Shown here: positions 1 to 5,792 of the stretch, one piece after another
Numbering within the stretch: the stretch's first letter is position 1
How the letters are laid out: each line of letters opens with the position of its first letter
Assembly: GCA_964514285.1 (NCBI GenBank)
Contig: CAZEQC010000177.1
Span: 1 to 6,046, forward strand
Reading direction: 5' to 3'
Source of the DNA: SKLM01 sp964514285
Lineage (GTDB): Bacteria; Chloroflexota; Anaerolineae; B4-G1
DNA: 6,046 nucleotides
Notes under the pieces: model-generated
Database searches by the model: none
What the model saw: the letters and a program-made list of their open reading frames with translations, nothing else
Told to the model about the DNA's origin: nothing
Program-made: the position numbers and the translations under genes

Positions 1-105
1 GCTCAGGGCAGGCACCTTCGACAGGCTCAGGGCGGGCGCCTTCGGCGGGCTCAGGGCAGGCGCCTTCGACGGGCTCAGGACAGGCTCCTTCGACGGGCTC
101 AGGAC
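1..105. repeat. 24-bp tandem repeat, four units plus a partial fifth, cut by the window edge
   Basis: Head-to-tail units start at 1, 25, 49, 73 and 97. Each is close to GCTCAGGGCAGGCGCCTTCG followed by ACGG, with one to four substitutions between copies, and there is no spacer between units. The core on the minus strand reads CCTGAGCCCGTCGAAGG, a short repeat I know as widespread in GC-rich bacteria with no settled function. Because 24 is a multiple of three, the array has no stop in the frame of the downstream TROVE gene and would read there as repeated SGQAPSTG octapeptides. The array begins at or before the window edge, so its full length is unknown. Confidence 0.9.
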
Positions 106-125
106 GACGTGCTGGGAGAGGCGGC

Positions 126-956
126 ATGCCGACCTTCGCGCTGCTCCGCAACCTGGCCACGATGACGCGGGTCGGCCTTTTGACGCCCTTCAGCGACGCC
201 ACGGCCTACGTCACCGAGCGTCTCACCGACGACGACTACTGGGGGCGCGACTGGACCCAATCCAGGTACAAGCCGCCGCACCCGCTCAACGTCCTCGTCG
301 CCCTGCGGACGTACGGGGCGGGCCAAGGCGGCCGCAGCAGGACTCGCTGGGAGCCGGTGGGACGAATCGTCGACGCCCTGGATGCCGCGTTCTACAAGGC
401 CTTCGGAGCGGTAGAGCCGACAGGTCTGCGAACCTTGATCGCCCTGGACATCAGCGCCAGCATGGCCTTCACCGTCGCCGGGACGCCCCTCAGCTGCCGT
501 GAAGCTGCGGCGGCCATGGCGATGATCACCGCCCGCGTCGAACCGCGGTACGAGGTGGTGGCGTTCTCCGCCCGGTCGCTGCGGCACTACGGCATCAAAC
601 CGGTGTCCATCACGCCGGGGCAGCGGCTGGACGACGTCATGGATCACGTTCACAGCATGCCGGCCGGCGGCACCGACTGCGCCCTGCCGATGCTTCACGC
701 GCTGGAGCTCGAGCGCGAGGTCGATCTCTTCGTGGTGCTGACCGACAACGAGACCTGGGCCGGTCGCGTCCACCCGATCAAGGCGCTCCGGCTCTACCGC
801 CGCAAGATGAACCCGGAGGCCGCCCTGGCCGTGGTCGGGATGACGGCCACCGACTTCAGCATCGCCGACCCGCGGGACCCGAGGATGCTGGACGTGGTGG
901 GCTTCGACACAGCGACGCCCCAGGCGATCTCGGCCTGGGTCGACAGCCTCGCGTAG
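126..956 (+). CDS. Ro60/Rsr-type TROVE protein, C-terminal half (vWA domain); 5' part missing or split
   Basis: Ro/Rsr proteins are ring-shaped RNA chaperones that bind Y RNAs and misfolded RNA and, in bacteria, work with exonucleases such as PNPase. The 276 residues align by eye with the C-terminal half of animal Ro60. MPTFALLRNLATMT (1-14) matches an internal TROVE motif. ALDAAFYKAFGAVEPTG (84-100) matches the link to the vWA domain. The MIDAS metal site is complete: DISAS (D108, S110, S112), T183 in GGTDC and D207 in LTDNET. Full-length family members are roughly 500-540 residues, so about half, including most of the HEAT-repeat ring, is absent. ATG 126 has GGGAG at 114-118 with a 7-nt gap, so it may be used as a start. 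However, the frame is also open upstream through the 24-bp repeat to the window edge, and the gene could begin outside. The identity of the family is secure; whether this is a functional half-protein, a longer gene with an in-frame repeat, or a broken gene is not. Confidence 0.85.
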   Translation: MPTFALLRNLATMTRVGLLTPFSDATAYVTERLTDDDYWGRDWTQSRYKPPHPLNVLVALRTYGAGQGGRSRTRWEPVGRIVDALDAAFYKAFGAVEPTGLRTLIALDISASMAFTVAGTPLSCREAAAAMAMITARVEPRYEVVAFSARSLRHYGIKPVSITPGQRLDDVMDHVHSMPAGGTDCALPMLHALELEREVDLFVVLTDNETWAGRVHPIKALRLYRRKMNPEAALAVVGMTATDFSIADPRDPRMLDVVGFDTATPQAISAWVDSLA

Positions 957-1018
957 CGACTGTGAGCTGCAGTGGCGGCGGGGAGGCATGAGGTTAGCAG
1001 AGAGCGAGGAGATGGACG

Positions 1019-1519
1019 ATGGTGCAAGGACAAGTTCTGGTACTCAACGCCAACGGCGCCCCCCTGGACGTGGTCGGCGTCGAAAAGGCCGTCGGGCTGA
1101 TCATGCGTGACGCCGTGATGGCCGTCGATGGTATCGCGGCCCGGCTACGAACGGCCGGCGGCGAGTCCTTCACCGTGCCCAGCGTTCTGGCGGTGAAGCG
1201 CTACGTCAACGCGCCGCGCAAGGTGGCGTGGAGCCGCCGGGGCGTCCTGAGGCGCGATGACTACACCTGCATCTACTGCGGTGAGCGTCTGCGCCCGTCC
1301 GACTGCACCGTCGACCATCTCCGTCCTGCCTCCCGGGGCGGGCAGAGCACCTGGTCCAACACGGCCTGCGCCTGCCCCGCCTGCAACGGGCGCAAGGCAG
1401 ACCGCTGGCCGCACGAGGCCGGCATGCCGCTGCGCTGGGAGCCGAAGCGCCCGCGCTGGGACTGCATCAGGATCTCCGGGGAGGTCCCCGTCGCGTGGAA
1501 AGCGTATCTGCCCGGCTGA
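1019..1519 (+). CDS. HNH endonuclease family protein
   Basis: A 166-residue protein of the HNH nuclease superfamily, expected to cut nucleic acid using a single metal ion in a zinc-stabilised beta-beta-alpha fold. The N-terminal part (VLVLNANGAPLDVV, 7-20) and a middle PSVLAVKRYV stretch are typical of a widespread stand-alone HNH family. The nuclease core follows: zinc cysteines C84 and C87 (CIYC), the D99-H100 pair in TVDHLRPASRGG, N114, zinc cysteines C119 and C122 (CPAC), and N123 in CNGRKADR. All key residues are present and the length is normal for the family, so it looks intact. The start is supported by GAGGAG at 1006-1011, 7 nt before the ATG. It lies 62 bp after the TROVE stop on the same strand with no clear promoter between them, so co-transcription is likely. 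Its substrate is unknown. The pairing with a Ro protein hints at an RNA-related role, which is inference only. Confidence 0.88.
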   Translation: MVQGQVLVLNANGAPLDVVGVEKAVGLIMRDAVMAVDGIAARLRTAGGESFTVPSVLAVKRYVNAPRKVAWSRRGVLRRDDYTCIYCGERLRPSDCTVDHLRPASRGGQSTWSNTACACPACNGRKADRWPHEAGMPLRWEPKRPRWDCIRISGEVPVAWKAYLPG

Positions 1520-1556
1520 TCACGGCTGCAGCCTCAGTAGGTCCAGAACGGCTCCC

Positions 1557-1576
1557 GGGGGATGGCCGAATCCCCT
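1557..1576. other. Small hairpin just after the HNH gene
   Basis: GGGGGA (1557-1562) pairs with TCCCCT (1571-1576), six pairs including one G-T, around an 8-nt loop. It lies 38 nt after the HNH stop codon. No T-run follows, so a role as an intrinsic terminator is weak. Confidence 0.35.
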
Positions 1577-1590
1577 CTAGTGGCATGTCA

Positions 1591-1655
1591 CGCGTCTGAA
1601 GGGCTCAGACCAGATCGGAGCCGCTCTGAGCCCCGTCTCGGGGCGACCTGACGCG
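1591..1655. other. Structured intergenic element with two mutually exclusive hairpins
   Basis: An outer stem pairs CGCGTC (1591-1596) with GACGCG (1650-1655). Inside it, a perfect 9-bp stem joins GGGCTCAGA (1601-1609) and TCTGAGCCC (1625-1633) around a 15-nt loop. A second perfect hairpin, GCCCCG-TCT-CGGGGC (1630-1644), shares bases with the 3' arm of the first, so the two cannot form together. The element lies between convergent genes, where transcription must stop in both directions, but no T-tract follows on either strand. It could be a factor-dependent termination site, a dispersed palindromic repeat or a small RNA. I cannot choose from the sequence alone. Confidence 0.5.
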
Positions 1656-1669
1656 CGTTACCAAGCCTC

Positions 1670-1701
1670 GTCTTGGGCAAGACCGCCCTCGAGACGAGGG
1701 C
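1670..1701 (-). terminator. Two adjoining hairpins downstream of the ligase gene, possible terminator
   Basis: GTCTT-GGGC-AAGAC (1670-1683) is followed almost immediately by a perfect 7-bp stem, GCCCTCG-AGA-CGAGGGC (1685-1701). Read on the minus strand, the second hairpin is GCCCTCG-TCT-CGAGGGC, nearly the same shape and loop as the plus-strand hairpin at 1630-1644. Each convergent gene therefore has a similar hairpin downstream in its own orientation. A longer alternative pairing, CCTCGTCT (1666-1673) with AGACGAGG (1692-1699), is also possible. There is no U-tract, so intrinsic termination would be weak. Confidence 0.35.
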
Positions 1702-1737
1702 TGGGAGCGGAAAAAGGGGCACGGGGGCTGGGAGCGG
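1698..1737. repeat. 13-bp direct repeat, two copies
   Basis: GGGCTGGGAGCGG occurs at 1698-1710 and again at 1725-1737, 27 bp apart, each followed by a purine run. The copies lie just past the ligase stop codon. Function unknown; it may be a simple local duplication. Confidence 0.6.
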
Positions 1738-1770
1738 GGAAAGGCATTGGCGGGAGATGCGGTTGTAGAC

Positions 1771-4713
1771 CTAGGGGCAGGTCCACCCCCACTCGGTCAC
1801 CAGGCGCATGACGTCCACCACCGTGATGGTGCCGTCGCCGTCCCCGTCCAGCGCCTCGCTGTAGCACGCCGCCCCCTCCTGGCAGCGCCAACGATCCGCC
1901 ACCACCTGGACGTCGCCGGCGTCGACGCGGCAGTCGGGCTCGAGATCGGCCCAGTAGCCCACCCGATCGGCCCGCAATCTGGCGATCTGATCCTCAATCT
2001 GCTGCCCCTGCTCGTCCGGCGCCAGCTGCGCAGCGGCCCGCGCCTCCTCGATGGCCCGCTCGAACGCGCCCTGGGCCAGATAGACGTCCGTCAGGCGCAG
2101 GTGCGCCCGCACCCGATGCTCCTCCAGGAGCTGCCCCTGGGTGTACGGGCTCATGTCCGTGGCCCGCTCATAGTATGAGAGGGCCCTCTCCAGCTTCTCC
2201 CCTGCCCGTGCCGGATTCTCCATCCTCCGGCCCCAATGGTAATAGAGCAGCCCCAGATTGGCGTAGTGGTCGGGTCGGCGCGGGCTCAGCTCCCGGGCCC
2301 TCTCGAAGACCTCCTCGGTCCGCTCGAACCAGACGGCCTGCTCCGCGCTCGACGCCTTCCGCAGGTAGGCCTGGCCCAGGAGGGGGTAATAGTGATCCTG
2401 GCGCGGCGCCAGATCGATGGCCCGCCGGTAGAGCTCGATGCTCCGGTCCAGGCGGCCCGCCCCCTGGTAGGTCTGAGCCTCGGCGAAGAGGATGTCGGCC
2501 CTCACGATCGTCAGGTTGACCCGCCAGACCAGCAGAGCCACCAGCAGCGTCAGGATCGGATAGAGCCACCAGCGATCCTGACGCCAGACGACGGAGGGAC
2601 TGACGTCCCTACGACGGGTCTGTGGGGAGGGACTGACGTCCCTCCTAAGGCGCCCCAGGGCCAGGGCCAGGGCAAGAATCGCGACCAGGAGGAAGACGTA
2701 GAGCAGCGTCACGACGCCGGTCGCCGGACCGGCCACGTTCGTCGCGGCGACGTGAAAAGGCAGGTAGATCGCCAGAACCCCCAGCGAGACGACCCCGTAG
2801 ATCGCCACCACGCTTCCCCAGCCGGCCGGCTCGTCACCGTCATCGGACGCGGGCAAGCGAGCGGTCTCCAGCGTGGTAGCTGCCCCGCCCAGCAACCAGG
2901 CCAGGATCAGCATCCCCACCACGGCCCAATCGGCGGGCCGGAGGTCGAAGGCCCGCGTGAAGAAGGCGAAGCCCAGGGTGATCAGCAGCAGGCCCACGCC
3001 CAGCCCGTAGACCAGGGCGGCCGCGGCCCGCGGCCGCTCCAGGAGAGGCGCACGATCCCGCTCCCTGCCGCGCGCCCCTCTCCTCCGTCGACCCCGATCC
3101 CGCCGGGACGTCTCCGGGTCGGCCTCCGGGCCCTCCTCCACGCCCAACGCCAGGGCGCCCACCAGCGCCGCGTAGAGCCAGAACTGGGTGCGGGTGGCCG
3201 TCACGGCGATGCCGGTCTGGATCTCCACGAAGTGGGCCACCAGCGCCGCCAGGAGGGCGATAAGCAGCATGGAGCGGCTCGTGGTCACGGGTACCTCGGC
3301 GCGATCCCGCAGGCCGACGACGACCAGGTAGGCCGCCATGGCCAGCAGGAGGCCGGCCGGCACGGTCAGCGCGACCAGACGCGGCCCGCCGGTCAGCAGC
3401 CAGGATCCGGGCAGGCCCAGCAGAGCGCCCGCGGCCAGCGCCGCGGCGAAGCGCCTCGTTCCCCCATCGTTCTCGATCAGCCCCAATGTCCTCAGGATCC
3501 ACAAAAAGACGCTGCCGAAGAGAACGAGATACGCCAGAAGCCCCATGAGGCCCGTCCCCACCAGGGCATCCATCGTCTCGTTGTGGAAGCGCCCCGTGGT
3601 CAAGGTCGTGCCCAGAATATCGGCCAGCTCGGGGGTGATGTAGGGGTAGAAAGCGACCCGGGCCGACTCCGGTCCGTGGCCGATGACGGCGCGCAGCGGC
3701 TCTTCGGTGGCCATGACCAGGCCGCTCTCCCACATAATGGCCCGGCTGCGGAGCGACGGATCCCCTCGCAGGCTCGTCAGGCGGCCGACGTAGGGCCACG
3801 ACTTGACCGCCGCCAGGGGCGTCTGGGGCAGGTTAAGAATCAGCAGCAGACCCCCGCCCAGCACGGCCAGGGCGACGGCGATCATCATCCAGGCCCTCCT
3901 CCCCTCGGCGACGCTCCAGGCCAGGAGGAAGAAGAAGAGGCCGCCCAACAGCCCCATCAGCGGCCCCCGGCTCTGGGTGAGGACGATGGTGACCAGGTGG
4001 AGGAGCACCACGGCGCCGTAGAACCCCGCCGACGCGATCCCGGCCCCGCGCTCGTCCGCGCGCGCCACGGCCTGCCGCACAGCGTTCACCGCTCGGCTCA
4101 GGCCCAGCGGCACCACCATGATCAGGTAGCCGGCGGTGAAGATCGGGTTGCCCAGGGTGGAGGCCACGCGCTGGGCCACGTCCTTGCTCCACGGCACCGG
4201 GTCGAGCCCGAAGCGCTGGGCCAGGGCGTAGAGCGAGACCGGGAGGCTGGTGACGATCACCAGGCCCACCAGCCGGTCGATCTGGGAGCGGCGCCGCAGG
4301 TTCTGCAGCGTGAGCAGGAAGATGGCCACGTAGGACAGCGTGGCCAGGAGGCCCTGCCGACGCTCGTAGGAGCCCCACAGGCTGCCGTGGGGCCAGAGGG
4401 AGGCGGCGGTGGCCACGGCGTGGGTGACGGCCAGGGCCAGGGCCGGGAGCACCAGGGGCCGGCGGAGGAAGGCCTTCAGCCGTTGGCCCAGACTCACCTC
4501 CGCCCCCTCGTCGGATGAGGCCCCTCGTCGCTCGCTAGTTCGGACGGCCCAGGCCAGGGCCATGAGCAGCGCCAGCGAGCGCACCAGGGCGATCTTGTCG
4601 ACCTCGAAGACCTTGGCAGAGCGGACGTTGAAGAGAACGGGGGTGACGACGGCGGCAGCGAGCCAGACGGCCTCGATCAAATTGTCGCAGAAGAGACTCA
4701 GTTTGGTTCGCAT
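1771..4713 (-). CDS. O-antigen ligase/polymerase (Wzy/WaaL-like) membrane protein with TPR and C-terminal dockerin-like domain
   Basis: A 980-residue polytopic protein of the family that joins or polymerises lipid-linked surface glycans on the outer face of the membrane. I count about 19 hydrophobic segments between residues 12 and 737. The family core includes LTQSRGPLMGLLGG (245-258) and RFHNETMDALVGTGLMGLLAY (375-395), whose H377 lies at the end of a long external loop after the ninth segment, as in WaaL. An Arg-rich loop (about 536-563) falls on the cytoplasmic side, in line with the positive-inside rule. Four TPR-like repeats follow at about 738-773, 774-815, 816-858 and 868-901, predicted to be external. 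The end carries two EF-hand-like loops of dockerin type: D923-E925-D927-D934 and D956-D958-D960-D967. ATG 4713 is chosen because AGAGGA stands 6 nt upstream; a TTG 21 nt earlier has no such site. Ligase with TPR is a common combination, whereas the dockerin-like end is unusual. Exact glycan unknown. Confidence 0.88.
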   Translation of the reverse strand: MRTKLSLFCDNLIEAVWLAAAVVTPVLFNVRSAKVFEVDKIALVRSLALLMALAWAVRTSERRGASSDEGAEVSLGQRLKAFLRRPLVLPALALAVTHAVATAASLWPHGSLWGSYERRQGLLATLSYVAIFLLTLQNLRRRSQIDRLVGLVIVTSLPVSLYALAQRFGLDPVPWSKDVAQRVASTLGNPIFTAGYLIMVVPLGLSRAVNAVRQAVARADERGAGIASAGFYGAVVLLHLVTIVLTQSRGPLMGLLGGLFFFLLAWSVAEGRRAWMMIAVALAVLGGGLLLILNLPQTPLAAVKSWPYVGRLTSLRGDPSLRSRAIMWESGLVMATEEPLRAVIGHGPESARVAFYPYITPELADILGTTLTTGRFHNETMDALVGTGLMGLLAYLVLFGSVFLWILRTLGLIENDGGTRRFAAALAAGALLGLPGSWLLTGGPRLVALTVPAGLLLAMAAYLVVVGLRDRAEVPVTTSRSMLLIALLAALVAHFVEIQTGIAVTATRTQFWLYAALVGALALGVEEGPEADPETSRRDRGRRRRGARGRERDRAPLLERPRAAAALVYGLGVGLLLITLGFAFFTRAFDLRPADWAVVGMLILAWLLGGAATTLETARLPASDDGDEPAGWGSVVAIYGVVSLGVLAIYLPFHVAATNVAGPATGVVTLLYVFLLVAILALALALGRLRRDVSPSPQTRRRDVSPSVVWRQDRWWLYPILTLLVALLVWRVNLTIVRADILFAEAQTYQGAGRLDRSIELYRRAIDLAPRQDHYYPLLGQAYLRKASSAEQAVWFERTEEVFERARELSPRRPDHYANLGLLYYHWGRRMENPARAGEKLERALSYYERATDMSPYTQGQLLEEHRVRAHLRLTDVYLAQGAFERAIEEARAAAQLAPDEQGQQIEDQIARLRADRVGYWADLEPDCRVDAGDVQVVADRWRCQEGAACYSEALDGDGDGTITVVDVMRLVTEWGWTCP
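2593..2643. repeat. Two in-frame copies of an 18-bp hairpin repeat inside the ligase gene
   Basis: GGAGGGACTGACGTCCCT occurs identically at 2593-2610 and 2626-2643, 33 bp (11 codons) apart. Each copy is a hairpin: AGGGAC and GTCCCT flank a TGAC loop. In the ligase frame they encode RRDVSPS twice, in a cytoplasmic linker before the last membrane segment. The sequence resembles dispersed REP-like palindromes rather than protein-driven repetition, because the DNA is identical including third codon positions. Confidence 0.85.
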
Positions 4714-4719
4714 AGACGA

Positions 4720-4725
4720 TCCTCT
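4720..4725 (-). promoter_or_regulatory. Ribosome binding site deciding the ligase start
   Basis: On the minus strand AGAGGA lies 6 nt before ATG 4713. The alternative TTG at 4734 has no purine-rich site upstream, so the shorter form is preferred. Confidence 0.75.
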
Positions 4726-4767
4726 GGCCTGCAACTGGGATCACAAAGGGTACGAAGGCACGTTGGA

Positions 4768-4779
4768 CGTCCCGGGACG
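4768..4779. promoter_or_regulatory. Perfect 12-bp palindrome in the ligase leader
   Basis: CGTCCCGGGACG is fully self-complementary. It lies about 11-22 bp downstream of the TATAAT box at 4790-4795, so near the transcription start and about 55 bp before the start codon. It could be an operator for a dimeric regulator or a short leader stem. No regulator gene is visible in the window, and in GC-rich DNA a 12-bp palindrome can arise by chance. Confidence 0.4.
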
Positions 4780-4789
4780 CCCGAGCAGG

Positions 4790-4818
4790 ATTATACCACG
4801 TCGCGCCGGCAGTGAAAG
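4790..4818 (-). promoter_or_regulatory. Promoter for the ligase gene (extended -10)
   Basis: The minus strand has TGG-TATAAT, a consensus -10 box at 4790-4795 with an upstream TGn extension. The -35 position, 17 bp away at 4813-4818, reads CTTTCA and is a poor match. The extended -10 may compensate. Transcription would start near 4783, giving a leader of about 70 nt before ATG 4713. Confidence 0.6.
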
Positions 4819-4828
4819 GAGAGCAGAA

Positions 4829-4949
4829 TGGGACGCAGATCTGCGCAGATCTTCACAGATTTTTCTATTTTCTGTTATCTGTGTTTATCTGCGACAATCT
4901 GCGTTCATCTGCGTCCCACACAGACTCCTTCGTTGCCCTATCTGCGTCC
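4829..4949. repeat. ATCTGCG-type repeat with 10-bp period and long inverted arms
   Basis: TGGGACGCAGAT (4829-4840) is perfectly complementary to ATCTGCGTCCCA (4907-4918). Inside, further CGCAGAT-type units on the left (4844-4850, 4854-4860) face ATCTGCG-type units on the right (4877, 4887, 4897, 4907), all spaced 10 bp, so a long interrupted hairpin or cruciform can form around an AT-rich centre near 4861-4876. A further ATCTGCGTCC unit lies at 4940-4949. The 4907-4949 part recurs in the same orientation at 5793-5834. There are no unique spacers of CRISPR type. The element starts about 35 bp upstream of the ligase -10 box and ends 13 bp past the toxin gene stop. Positions 4734-4962 contain no gene. 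Confidence 0.85.
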
Positions 4950-4962
4950 GATGCCTGCAGAC

Positions 4963-5457
4963 TCATCGCTCGCCAGCCAATTCCAGGGCTTGACGGTATA
5001 GGTCATCTCCAACGTGAAAGCCTTCTGAGCAGACAGCGTTCAGGAGTGGTTGGACGTCCGAAATGCTTCCACCCTTCTTCGCCCGCAGCAAGATCCCGAT
5101 GGTTCCGATGACGTCCAGATCGAGATCCTCAGCCAGTTCCCGGGCTTGGCGGTCGTCCAGGCCGGCCATACAGTTGGGGTGGGAGCCGACATAAGCGATA
5201 ACTGCTCGCTCACCTGCACCCAGACGATTAGGAGGAAGTGCACCGATGTCGCGTTCAGCGACAGCGACAACCTCTAGCCAGTCGATCTCACGGGGGCTGA
5301 TCGTGTCAGGACGCAACAGGCGCCCCATGTCGAGCTCCGTGGCCACCGCATCTGGTACGTACACCGTCCCAAACAACGTAGGGAGCAGTTGAGCCTGGTC
5401 GATGCGGCCCAGATAAAGGAGCACTGTGGTATCACAAACGAGCGGGCGTCTACTCAC
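4963..5457 (-). CDS. DUF3368 PIN-domain toxin of a UPF0175/DUF3368 toxin-antitoxin pair
   Basis: A 164-residue PIN-like protein, the usual length for DUF3368. PIN toxins of the VapC type are metal-dependent RNases, and this family is taken to be the toxin partner of UPF0175 proteins. Acidic residues expected for metal binding are present: D9 in LVCDTTVLLYLG, E41 in DAVATEL, E83 in GAGERAVIAYV, and D101/D102 in GLDDRQAREL. The family's C-terminal part, DVIGTIGILLRAKKGG (115-130), is intact. The start is taken as GTG 5457, which overlaps the antitoxin end by 8 nt and puts D9 at the normal position. A GTG at 5520 would add 21 residues that do not look like the family and would overlap the antitoxin by 71 nt. 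Upstream GAGAG is a weak ribosome site, so translation is probably coupled. Base composition is visibly less GC-rich than the ligase, consistent with transfer. Target RNA unknown. Confidence 0.87.
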   Translation of the reverse strand: MSRRPLVCDTTVLLYLGRIDQAQLLPTLFGTVYVPDAVATELDMGRLLRPDTISPREIDWLEVVAVAERDIGALPPNRLGAGERAVIAYVGSHPNCMAGLDDRQARELAEDLDLDVIGTIGILLRAKKGGSISDVQPLLNAVCSEGFHVGDDLYRQALELAGER

Positions 5458-5713
5458 GATCCATCTCTCGGCGCAAGTCCTCGGCTGAGATCTGAGAGAC
5501 CGGAATGCCATAGTCGGCACATAAGTCTAGGAACATCACCCGAGGTACGCCCGCCATGGCGGCTGCAGCGCCAGAGGACAGCTTGCCCTGCTGAAACAGC
5601 ATCAGCGCCGCATAGAGCCGGATGTCCCGTTCCATTTCGTCAGGCGTGCGGTTTAGCATACGCCGAATCTCGGTGGGCACGAGGACACTCAACACTTCCT
5701 TGGTATTCTTCAT
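5450..5713 (-). CDS. UPF0175 family antitoxin
   Basis: An 87-residue protein of the UPF0175 family, thought to neutralise DUF3368 PIN toxins and to repress its own operon. The recognisable part is QGKLSSGAAAAMAGVPRVMF (42-61) followed by LDLCADYGIPV (62-72), a helix-turn-helix-like arrangement typical of the family. An N-terminal stretch, MKNTKEVLSVLVPTEI, precedes it. ATG 5713 is chosen because GGAGG (5721-5725 on the minus strand) lies 7 nt upstream. A TTG at 5743 would add ten residues and sits near the predicted transcription start. The stop overlaps the toxin start, the classic antitoxin-first order with coupled translation. The gene looks complete. Confidence 0.87.
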   Translation of the reverse strand: MKNTKEVLSVLVPTEIRRMLNRTPDEMERDIRLYAALMLFQQGKLSSGAAAAMAGVPRVMFLDLCADYGIPVSQISAEDLRREMDRE

Positions 5714-5751
5714 CAGCTCCCCTCCGCTTCTACCTGAAGCCAAGCTAGCAT

Positions 5752-5780
5752 AGTATACCTTGGACAGCCTACAAAATCAA
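5752..5780 (-). promoter_or_regulatory. Promoter of the toxin-antitoxin operon
   Basis: On the minus strand TTGATT (5775-5780) and TATACT (5752-5757) are separated by exactly 17 bp, matching the -35 and -10 consensus at 4 and 5 of 6 positions. Transcription would start near 5745, about 30 nt before the antitoxin ATG. Small palindromes GTATAC (5753-5758) and GCTAGC (5744-5749) overlap the -10 and start region and could serve an autorepressor; that is inference. Confidence 0.65.
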
Positions 5781-5792
5781 AAAGGGTTGATG

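Noticed and set aside
1..105. CRISPR array
   Set aside because: Units are only 24 bp, contiguous, imperfect, and have no spacers.
1551..1580. tRNA-like T-arm (GGCCGAATCCCC)
   Set aside because: The loop has eight bases and lacks the TTCRA pattern, and no acceptor, D or anticodon arm can be built around it.
1145..1580. Other open frames over the HNH gene on both strands
   Set aside because: They overlap a gene with a complete zinc/HNH signature and encode A/G/R/P-rich products without recognisable domains.
2236..4518. Long plus-strand open frame of 760 codons opposite the ligase gene
   Set aside because: Its product is low-complexity, rich in Q, G, R, P and H with no domain, as expected for the antisense of a GC-rich membrane protein gene.
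4714..4734. TTG start extending the ligase by seven residues
   Set aside because: No ribosome site precedes it, whereas ATG 4713 has AGAGGA at 6 nt.
4829..4949. CRISPR array or attachment site
   Set aside because: The period is 10 bp with no unique spacers and no cas or integrase gene is in view.
4409..5111. Plus-strand open frames running through the ATCTGCG repeat
   Set aside because: They overlap the ligase 5' end, the repeat and the toxin gene on the opposite strand. Their ICVYLRQSAFICV-type peptides are translations of the repeat.
5458..5520. GTG start extending the toxin by 21 residues
   Set aside because: The extra residues do not fit the PIN family start and would overlap the antitoxin by 71 nt. 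GTG 5457 gives the normal length and overlap.
5714..5743. TTG start extending the antitoxin by ten residues
   Set aside because: It lies at the predicted transcription start, and GGAGG is correctly placed for ATG 5713.
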